Position numbers and translations under genes: made by a program. From Sphingomonas sp. PP-F2F-G114-C0414 (GTDB taxonomy: Bacteria > Pseudomonadota > Alphaproteobacteria > Sphingomonadales > Sphingomonadaceae): 64,000 bases of DNA. The stretch's first letter is position 1. Each line of letters starts with the position of its first letter. The notes below the pieces were generated by a model. The model was not told the origin of the DNA. It was given only the letters and a program-made list of their open reading frames with translations, and ran no database searches. Below, piece by piece: positions 44,278 through 50,838 of the stretch. The stretch spans positions 372,001-436,000 of the forward strand of contig NZ_RCWT01000009.1 in the NCBI RefSeq assembly GCF_003688595.1, written 5' to 3'.

Positions 44278-45828
44278 GTGACCGTCAGCACACTCGTACC
44301 GATCCTAGGCGACCAGCTCACTATCGACATCGCGTCGCTGCGGGACTGCGATCCGGCGACGACCGTGGTGCTGATGATGGAGGTCGACGAAGAGACGACC
44401 TATGTCCGCCACCACAAGCGCAAGATCGCGTATATCCTGTCGGCGATGCGGCACCACGCCGAGGCGCTGCGCGAGGCCGGGTGGACGGTCGAATACGCCA
44501 AGCTCGACGACCCCGACAACGCCGGCAGCTTCACCGGCGATATCGCGCGCGCGGTCGTACGGCATGATCCCGAGCGGATCGTCGTCACCGAGGGTGGCGA
44601 GTGGCGCGTGATGGCGATGCTCGAAAGCTGGGAGACGCTGTTCGGCATCCCGGTCGAGATCCGCAGCGACGACCGCTTCCTCGCCAGCCATGCCGATTTC
44701 GAGACGTGGGCGGCGGAGCGGAAGACGCTGACGATGGAGTGGTTCTATCGCCAGATGCGGACGCGCACCGGGCTGTTGATGACCGCCGGCAAGCCCGAGG
44801 GCGATCGCTGGAACTTCGACAAGGAGAACCGCAAGCCCGCGAAGAACGACCTGCTGATGCCGCGTCCGCTGGTGTTCAAGCCGGACGCGATCACGCAAGG
44901 TGTGCTGGCGCTGGTGGCGGAGAGGTTCGCGGATCATCCGGGGAGCCTCGACGGGTTCGAATACGCCGTGACCGCGAAGGATGCGGAGCGGCAGGCGGCG
45001 AATTTCTTCAAGCACGCGCTCGCGCAGTTCGGTGACTACGAGGATGCGATGCTCACCGGCGAGCGGCATCTGTGGCACTCGATTTTGTCGCCGTACATCA
45101 ATTCGGGGCTGCTCGATCCGCTCGATTTGTGCCGTCGGGCGGAGGCGGAATATCGCGCCGGGCGGGCGCCGCTGAACGCGGTCGAGGGGTATATCCGCCA
45201 GATCATCGGCTGGCGCGAATATATGCGCGGGATCTACTGGCGCGAGGGACCGGATTACGTCGAGCGCAACTTCCTCGACCATCACCGTGAGTTGCCCGGC
45301 TGGTACTGGACCGGCGAGACCGACATGCACTGCCTGCGCGAGGCGATCGGCCAGACGCTGGACACCGCGCACGCACACCATATCCAGCGGCTGATGGTGA
45401 CGGGCAATTTCGCGCTGCTGATCGGCGCGGACCCGGCCAAGGTGCACCTCTGGTATCTCGAGGTGTATGTCGACGCGTATGAATGGGTCGAGCTGCCCAA
45501 CACGCTGGGGATGAGCCAGTTCGGCGATGGCGGCTTGTTGGGGTCTAAGCCGTATATCTCGTCGGGCGCGTATATCGACCGGATGTCCGATTATTGCGGG
45601 ACGTGCCGATATAATGTGAAGCAGCGGATCGGGCCCGATGCGTGTCCGTTCAACGCGCTGTACTGGGATTTTCTCGCGCGGCACGAGGACAAGCTCGGGC
45701 GCAACAACCGGCTGGCGATGCCGTATCGCAACTGGGCGAAACAGTCCGATGCGGACCGCGAGGCGACGCGCGCGCAGGCGGCGGGGTTCCTCGCCTCCCT
45801 CGACGCGAGCGGCCCGGCTGGCTACTGA
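44278..45828 (+). CDS. phrB: Iron-sulfur (6-4) photolyase, PhrB/FeS-BCP family
   Basis: 516 aa. Light-dependent repair of (6-4) pyrimidine photoproducts, binding FAD, a 4Fe-4S cluster and a lumazine antenna. It starts TLVPILGDQLTIDIASLRD, the N-terminal of the 'deoxyribodipyrimidine photolyase-related' family. The four cluster cysteines are C352 (DMHCLREA), C440, C443 (YCGTCRYN) and C456 (DACPFN): the spacing equals Agrobacterium PhrB C350/C438/C441/C454 with an offset of two. TQVGWREYMR-like IGWREYMRGIYW and VTGNFALLIGADP are also typical. GTG start with GGGGG upstream. Independent gene, but sseA follows 24 nt on. Confidence 0.93.
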   Translation: MTVSTLVPILGDQLTIDIASLRDCDPATTVVLMMEVDEETTYVRHHKRKIAYILSAMRHHAEALREAGWTVEYAKLDDPDNAGSFTGDIARAVVRHDPERIVVTEGGEWRVMAMLESWETLFGIPVEIRSDDRFLASHADFETWAAERKTLTMEWFYRQMRTRTGLLMTAGKPEGDRWNFDKENRKPAKNDLLMPRPLVFKPDAITQGVLALVAERFADHPGSLDGFEYAVTAKDAERQAANFFKHALAQFGDYEDAMLTGERHLWHSILSPYINSGLLDPLDLCRRAEAEYRAGRAPLNAVEGYIRQIIGWREYMRGIYWREGPDYVERNFLDHHRELPGWYWTGETDMHCLREAIGQTLDTAHAHHIQRLMVTGNFALLIGADPAKVHLWYLEVYVDAYEWVELPNTLGMSQFGDGGLLGSKPYISSGAYIDRMSDYCGTCRYNVKQRIGPDACPFNALYWDFLARHEDKLGRNNRLAMPYRNWAKQSDADREATRAQAAGFLASLDASGPAGY

Positions 45829-45852
45829 CCGATCGAGCACAAGGAGCCGCAT

Positions 45853-46695
45853 ATGGACGCGTTGGTAAGCACCGATTGGCTGGCGAACGAACTGGGCGCG
45901 GCATCAGGCTTGGGCGATCTGCGGATCGTCGACGCGACCTACGCCGAGGGCCGCGATGCGGGGGCGGAGTATGAGGCGGCGCATATTCCCGGCGCCGTGT
46001 TCATGAACCTCAGCGAGTTGCGCGATACCGACAGCGACCTGCCGAATACTCTGCCCTCGGCGGAGAAGTTCGCGAGCCGGATGCAGACGCTGGGACTCGG
46101 CGATGGCAGCCGGATCGTGCTGTACGACAGCTCCCCCTGGCATACGGCGGCGCGCGCGTGGTGGATGCTGCGGCTGTTCGGCGCGCACAACGTCGCGATC
46201 CTGGATGGCGGGTTCGCCAAGTGGCAGGCCGAAGGGCGCGAGACCGTGTCGGGGAAGGAGACGCCGCGGCATCGTCACTTCACGACATGGGCGGACCTGA
46301 AGGGCGTGCGCGATCTCGAGCAGATGAAGGCGAACGTCGCAAGCGGGGCGGAGCAGGTGCTCGACGCGCGCTCGGCGGCGCGCTTCACCGGTGCGGAGGA
46401 AGACCCGCGGCCGGGCACCGCGCCGGGGCATATACCGGGCTCGAAGAACCTGCCCCAAGGCGCGGTATTCAACGCCGATGAGACTTGGAAGACCGGCGAC
46501 GCGCTGAAGGCCGAGTTCGACAAGGCGGGCATCGACCTGGCGAAGCCGATCGTGATGACCTGCGGCTCGGGCATCACCGCGTCGGTACTCGCGTTCGGCG
46601 CACACCTGCTCGGCAACGATGCGGCGCTGTACGACGGCAGCTGGTCAGAATGGGGCGGCGATCCCGAGACACCCAAGGCGACAGGAACGGCATGA
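45853..46695 (+). CDS. sseA: 3-mercaptopyruvate sulfurtransferase
   Basis: Two rhodanese domains, 280 aa. The N-terminal domain contains AAHIPGAVFMNLSELRD and LYDSSPWHTAARAWWMLRLF. The active C237 is in TCGSGITASVLAFG; the CGSGxTA loop distinguishes 3-mercaptopyruvate sulfurtransferase from thiosulfate sulfurtransferase (CRxGxT). Transfers sulfur from 3-mercaptopyruvate to thiol or cyanide acceptors. Its stop overlaps the metC ATG, so sulfur-amino-acid metabolism is the shared theme of this pair. Confidence 0.95.
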   Translation: MDALVSTDWLANELGAASGLGDLRIVDATYAEGRDAGAEYEAAHIPGAVFMNLSELRDTDSDLPNTLPSAEKFASRMQTLGLGDGSRIVLYDSSPWHTAARAWWMLRLFGAHNVAILDGGFAKWQAEGRETVSGKETPRHRHFTTWADLKGVRDLEQMKANVASGAEQVLDARSAARFTGAEEDPRPGTAPGHIPGSKNLPQGAVFNADETWKTGDALKAEFDKAGIDLAKPIVMTCGSGITASVLAFGAHLLGNDAALYDGSWSEWGGDPETPKATGTA

Positions 46696-47888
46696 GCGAT
46701 ACGAACAAGCCGGTCGGCGACGCGACCAAGGTCGTCCTCGCCGGTCGTCGCCCGGAATGGACTCAGGGCATCGTAAGCCCGCCGGTCTGGCGCGCCTCGA
46801 CCATCCTTTATGATTCGGTCGGCCATCTCCGCGAAAGCGCCACGCGCGATACGCATCACCGGCTGTTCTACGGGCGGAAGGGTACGCCGACGCAGTGGAG
46901 TCTTGCCGACGCGCTGACTTCGCTGGAGCCCGGCGCGGAGGGGACGTTCCTCTATTGCTCGGGCGTCGCGGCGATCGCGGCGGCTCTGCTGTCGGTGCTG
47001 TCGCCCGGCGATGAGCTGCTGCTGGTCGACAGCGCCTATGACCCGACGCGCGGGATGGCTGGCGGACTGCTCAAGCGGTTCGGCATCACCACGCGCTATT
47101 ACGACCCGATGATCGGCGCGGGCATCGCTGACCTGATTGGCGACAAGACGCGGGCGATCTTCATGGAAAGCCCCGGCTCCTTGAGCTTCGAGGTGCAGGA
47201 CGTCCCCGCGATCGTCGCCGCCGCCAAGGCGCGCGGCGTGACGACGTTGCTCGACAACACCTGGGCGACCCCGCTGTTCTTCCCCGCGATCGAGCACGGC
47301 GTCGACCTCACGATCCTCGCCGGCACCAAGTATGTCGTCGGCCACTCGGACGTCATGCTCGGCTCGGTCACCGCAGCCCCCGGCCATTTCAAGAAACTGC
47401 GCGAGACGAGTTTCCAGCTCGGCCAGGTCGCCAGCCCCGACGATTGCTGGCTCGGCAGCCGCGGCTTGCGTACGATGGCGGTCCGCCTCGCGCAGCATCA
47501 GTCGAGCGCGCTCACCATCGCCAAATGGCTGCAATCGCGGCCCGAAGTCGCGCAGGTCCTCCACCCGGCGCTCCCCGACTGCCCCGGCCACGACCTGTTC
47601 GTCCGCGACTTCAAGGGCTCCAGCGGCCTCTTCTCGTTCGTCCTGAACGGTGGTGACGAGGCGTCCCGCGCTGCGCTGATCGACGCGCTGCAGCTGTTCG
47701 GAATCGGCTATAGCTGGGGCGGCTTCGAAAGCCTCGCCATCCCCGCCGACCCGCACCGCCACCGCACCGTCACCCAGCGCACCGCTGTCGGCCCCCTGGT
47801 CCGCCTCCAGATCGGCCTCGAAGACCCCGCCGACCTGATCGCCGATCTCGAAGCCGGGCTCGCCGCCTTCTCTGCCACAAAGGTCTAG
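46692..47888 (+). CDS. metC: Cystathionine beta-lyase (PLP enzyme)
   Basis: 398 aa, Cys/Met metabolism PLP family. Cleaves cystathionine to homocysteine, pyruvate and ammonia on the way to methionine. The start overlaps the sseA stop. YGRKGTPTQWSLADAL and the PLP-phosphate region SGVAAIAAALLSVL lead to D of LLDNTWATPLFF and the PLP lysine K213 in ILAGTKYVVGHSDVMLG. VQ..GLEDPADLIADLEAGL ends the fold (here LQIGLEDPADLI). The short active-site segment matches MetC rather than MetB or MGL. A longer frame from 46485 lies inside sseA. Confidence 0.92.
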   Translation: MSDTNKPVGDATKVVLAGRRPEWTQGIVSPPVWRASTILYDSVGHLRESATRDTHHRLFYGRKGTPTQWSLADALTSLEPGAEGTFLYCSGVAAIAAALLSVLSPGDELLLVDSAYDPTRGMAGGLLKRFGITTRYYDPMIGAGIADLIGDKTRAIFMESPGSLSFEVQDVPAIVAAAKARGVTTLLDNTWATPLFFPAIEHGVDLTILAGTKYVVGHSDVMLGSVTAAPGHFKKLRETSFQLGQVASPDDCWLGSRGLRTMAVRLAQHQSSALTIAKWLQSRPEVAQVLHPALPDCPGHDLFVRDFKGSSGLFSFVLNGGDEASRAALIDALQLFGIGYSWGGFESLAIPADPHRHRTVTQRTAVGPLVRLQIGLEDPADLIADLEAGLAAFSATKV

Positions 47889-47906
47889 ACGATTTCCGAT
47901 CGAGGC

Positions 47907-48554
47907 GTGTCCGCGCGGGAGGCCGACGCCCCCATCTTCGGCCCCGCGTTCCAGGCCGAGCTGGACGCGCTGTTCCGCTGGCGCCGAGACGTCCGACGGT
48001 TTCGTCGCGATGCGTTGTCGGTCGGGTTGCTCGACCGGTTGCTAGAGACGGCGAACGCCGCCCCGTCGGTCGGACTCAGCCAGCCGTGGCGGTTCGTCAC
48101 GGTCGACGACCCCGCACGCCGCGCCGCGGTCCGCGCCGATTTCGAGATGTGCAATGCGGCGGCGCTGGCGACGCAGGACGAGACGCGGGTGGCCAACTAC
48201 GCGCGGCTCAAGCTCGCCGGGCTCGAACAGGCGCCGTGTCATGTCGCGGTGTTCGTCGAACCCGACCCGGCGCAGGGCCACGGTCTCGGCCGCCGGACCA
48301 TGCCCGAGAGCGTCGCCTATTCCGCTGTCATCGCGGTGCACACGGTCTGGCTAGCGGCGCGCGCACACGGGATCGGCCTCGGCTGGGTCTCGATCCTCGA
48401 CCCCTCGCGGATCCGTGAGATTCTGGACGTGCCCGAGACGTGGCAGCTCGTCGCGTATCTCTGCATCGGATATCCCGAGATTGACGTGGTCACTCCGGAA
48501 CTGGAGCGCGAAGGCTGGGAAAAACGGCGTTCGATCAGCATCGTGGCGCGCTGA
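47907..48554 (+). CDS. bluB: 5,6-dimethylbenzimidazole synthase BluB
   Basis: Flavin-destroying nitroreductase-fold enzyme that converts FMNH2 and O2 into dimethylbenzimidazole, the lower ligand of vitamin B12. 215 aa. RWRRDVRRFRRDAL and APSVGLSQPWRFV match BluB, as do VEPDPAQGHGLGRRTMPES and GLGWVSILDPSRIREILDVP; the conserved Asp and Ser around the flavin are present in these blocks. GTG start, 18 nt after metC; no ATG fits. No cob operon is in this window, so it may serve B12 remodelling or synthesis encoded elsewhere. Confidence 0.93.
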   Translation: MSAREADAPIFGPAFQAELDALFRWRRDVRRFRRDALSVGLLDRLLETANAAPSVGLSQPWRFVTVDDPARRAAVRADFEMCNAAALATQDETRVANYARLKLAGLEQAPCHVAVFVEPDPAQGHGLGRRTMPESVAYSAVIAVHTVWLAARAHGIGLGWVSILDPSRIREILDVPETWQLVAYLCIGYPEIDVVTPELEREGWEKRRSISIVAR

Positions 48555-48775
48555 GACGTACGTGCGGCCCGCGCCGGCTATCCAGCGACACTGTGGCGCA
48601 TGCGCAACATGCGTGCTGTCAAAGCCCGATTGTACGCAAGATTCGCTTGTGCGCTGCACCATGCGCTGTCATCCCGATGTCATCGTCGGAAAGACCGCGC
48701 TGGGGTTCGGCCCCTAAAGATGCGGCGTCCGCGGATGCAGGGCGGACATCGACTTCCGGTATCGAAAGGGAAACG

Positions 48776-49627
48776 ATGCGCTTCACCACACTTCTTCTCG
48801 GCGGCATTGCTTTGGCTGCCGCAACGCCAGCGTTCGCGCAGGACGATACCGCGCCTCCCAAGGAGGTTACGGTCACGGGCTCGGTCGGTCTCGTCAGCGA
48901 CTATCGCTTCCGCGGCGTGTCGCAGTCGGACGAGAACCTCGCCGTCCAAGGCGGCATCACGATCGCGCACAAGAGCGGCGTGTACATCGGGACCTGGGCG
49001 TCGAACCTGTCCGGCTGGGGCACGTTCGGCGGCGCCAACATGGAGCTCGACCTGATCGCCGGGTACAAGGTGCCGGTCGGTGGCGGCGCGCTCGATGTCG
49101 GTGCGACTTGGTACATGTATCCGGGCGGCTTCGACAACACCGACTTCATCGAGCCCTATGCCAAGCTGTCGGGCACCGCCGGCCCGGTCGCGTTGCTCGC
49201 GGGCGTCGCCTATGCGCCCAAACAGCAGGCACTGGGGCCGTGGTACACCAACGGTACGTCGGCCGCGAACGGGGTGTACGACCGCGTCAACGCCAAGGAC
49301 GACAACCTCTATCTGTGGGGCGACGTCAGCAGCGGGATCCCGACCACCGGCGTGACCGTGAAGGCGCATGTCGGCTATTCGCGCGGCAACAAGGGCCTCG
49401 GGCCGTTCGCGACCAGCGTGTCGCCGACGGGTGAGTATTGGGACTGGCTGCTCGGTGCGGATTACGTGATCCCGACGACGCCGCTCACGCTGGGGGTCGC
49501 CTATGTCGACACCGATATCTCGAAGCGCGAATCGGCGTATCTCCAGCCAAGCTTCAGCCGGGGCCAGGATGGCACCGGTTCGATCGCCGGCGGCAAGGTA
49601 CTGGTGTCGCTGACCGCGGCATTCTGA
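48776..49627 (+). CDS. TorF family putative outer-membrane porin
   Basis: 283 aa from ATG 48776, with AAAGGGA five bases upstream. The signal peptide ends ATPAFAQ. The mature protein is beta-rich, starts VTVTGSVGLVSDYRFRGVSQ (typical of the TIGR02001/TorF group) and ends KVLVSLTAAF with a terminal Phe for Bam recognition. Blocks such as GVYIGTWASNLSGWG, DVGATWYMYPG and TLGVAYVDTD alternate. An outer-membrane barrel of unknown substrate. A longer frame from 48593 lacks a signal peptide. Followed by two repeat elements and a terminator. Confidence 0.9.
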   Translation: MRFTTLLLGGIALAAATPAFAQDDTAPPKEVTVTGSVGLVSDYRFRGVSQSDENLAVQGGITIAHKSGVYIGTWASNLSGWGTFGGANMELDLIAGYKVPVGGGALDVGATWYMYPGGFDNTDFIEPYAKLSGTAGPVALLAGVAYAPKQQALGPWYTNGTSAANGVYDRVNAKDDNLYLWGDVSSGIPTTGVTVKAHVGYSRGNKGLGPFATSVSPTGEYWDWLLGADYVIPTTPLTLGVAYVDTDISKRESAYLQPSFSRGQDGTGSIAGGKVLVSLTAAF

Positions 49628-49657
49628 TCGCTCTGAGGAGAGGTCTCCCCCGAACCG

Positions 49658-49713
49658 TGTTTCCCCGCGAAGGCGGGGACCCAGTCTGGGCTCCCGCCTT
49701 CGCGGGAGAACAA
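49658..49713. repeat. R3-type palindromic repeat
   Basis: GTTTCCCCGCGAAGGCGGGG and CCCGCCTTCGCGGGAGAACA around CCCAGTCTGGG. Confidence 0.85.
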
Positions 49714-49742
49714 GACGGGTAGAGGTTCCGCAATACCGGAAC

Positions 49743-49826
49743 CGTCATCCTGGGCTTGACCCAGGATCCAGAGCCGCAGGCGTTCCGTTCGTGGCTCTGG
49801 ATCCTGACTTTCGTCAGGATGACGGG
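49743..49826. repeat. R7 palindromic repeat
   Basis: GTCATCCTGGGCTTGACCCA then GGATCCAGAGCC, and on the right GGCTCTGGATCC then TGACTTTCGTCAGGATGAC. GGATCCAGAGCC and GGCTCTGGATCC are perfect inverses. The right unit matches the hairpin at 22775. Confidence 0.8.
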
Positions 49827-49858
49827 AGTGGGGCGGCGGAACGAGACCGGCAGACACG

Positions 49859-49892
49859 AAAAAGGGCGGCCCCGCGAGGAGCCGCCCTTTTT
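49859..49892. terminator. Bidirectional Rho-independent terminator
   Basis: A 12-bp stem, AAAAAGGGCGGC (49859-49870) with GCCGCCCTTTTT (49881-49892). T-runs exist on both strands. It ends the BamF-like gene on the minus strand (22 bases away) and can stop porin transcription on the plus strand. Confidence 0.88.
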
Positions 49893-49913
49893 CGTACGAC
49901 GGGAAAACCCCGA

Positions 49914-50342
49914 TCAGTTCGCCTTGGCGCGCGCGTCCTGGCCGTCGCCTTCGGGGGCGGCAACGATGTCGCGTGTCGTGCTGCCCTTGTCGACGACAGT
50001 GGTGTCGGGATCGCCCGCGCTCGAGCGGATGCCGGGATCGTCCGAATCGGCACCGGCGTCGTTGAGCACGCCGGTCTCGGCGGGGCTGCGTGCTGCGGTG
50101 CCGCCGAACAGGGCGTCGAGCGTCTGCGCGTTGGCCGCGGTATCCTGCGGGCGGGCGGCGCCGGGCTGCGGCGGGACCAGCGCGAAGTCGGGCGGGATGA
50201 CCAGCGGCGCCTGGCGTGCGACTGCGAACTCGTCGGGACGCGCACGATCGAGGCTCTTGCTCGTCGCACAGCCGGACAGGAGGACGACGGCGCTCGCCAA
50301 GGCGACGACGGGCCCGGCGGCCAGGGGTACGAACTTACGCAT
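49914..50342 (-). CDS. BamF-like (DUF3035) outer-membrane lipoprotein
   Basis: 142 aa from ATG 50342, overlapping the lspA stop. The lipobox LLSGC puts the acylated cysteine at C25. The motif R35-P-D-E-F39 (RARPDEFAV) followed by APLVIPPDFALVPPQPGA is the hallmark of DUF3035, which I equate with BamF, an alphaproteobacterial subunit of the beta-barrel assembly machine whose motif resembles BamC. The rest is low-complexity, Asp/Ala/Gly-rich and probably disordered. Being made directly after the lipoprotein signal peptidase fits. Assignment as BamF is from memory of the motif; moderate certainty. Confidence 0.8.
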   Translation of the reverse strand: MRKFVPLAAGPVVALASAVVLLSGCATSKSLDRARPDEFAVARQAPLVIPPDFALVPPQPGAARPQDTAANAQTLDALFGGTAARSPAETGVLNDAGADSDDPGIRSSAGDPDTTVVDKGSTTRDIVAAPEGDGQDARAKAN

Positions 50343-50838
50343 GGGAATTCTCCACAGGGGGCTTCTCGCGCACGAGGAGCGCCCGAACAAGCAGGACGAG
50401 CACGCCGACAGTAATCGCTGCATCGGCGACATTGAAGACCAAAAACGGACGCCATTCGCCGATATGCAGGTCGCAGAAATCGACCACATAACCGAGCCGG
50501 ATCCGGTCGAGGATATTGCCGATCGCACCGCCCAGCACGAAGCCGAGCGCGACCTGGTCGGCGGGGTTCTTCTCGCGCGTCATCCACACCGCGACGCCGA
50601 CCGCGATCGCGCCGGTCAGCAGCACCAGCGCCCAGCGGGTCAGGTGGCCGTCGGCGGGCAGCAGCCCGAGCGAGATGCCGATGTTGGGGACGAAGCGCAG
50701 GTCGAAGAACGAGGTGATCGTCTGCGAGTCGCCGAGCGAATCGATCCCGAGCGGCTTGGTCACCGCCCATTTGCTGAGCTGGTCGGCGAGGAACAGCGCG
50801 ATCGCAGCGCCGAACCCGGCTTTGGGCAGGTTACGCAT
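50335..50838 (-). CDS. lspA: Lipoprotein signal peptidase (signal peptidase II)
   Basis: Aspartyl protease of the inner membrane that cleaves lipoprotein signal peptides after lipidation. 167 aa, four transmembrane helices. DQLSKWAVTKPLG near the N-terminus, FVPNIGISLGLLP (family NxGaaF region), catalytic Asp in GAIGNILDRIRLGYVVDF and catalytic Asp in FNVADAAITVGV. It overlaps ileS by 8 nt and the BamF-like gene by 8 nt; ileS-lspA order is widely conserved. At least five lipoproteins are predicted in this window alone. Confidence 0.95.
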   Translation of the reverse strand: MRNLPKAGFGAAIALFLADQLSKWAVTKPLGIDSLGDSQTITSFFDLRFVPNIGISLGLLPADGHLTRWALVLLTGAIAVGVAVWMTREKNPADQVALGFVLGGAIGNILDRIRLGYVVDFCDLHIGEWRPFLVFNVADAAITVGVLVLLVRALLVREKPPVENSHA

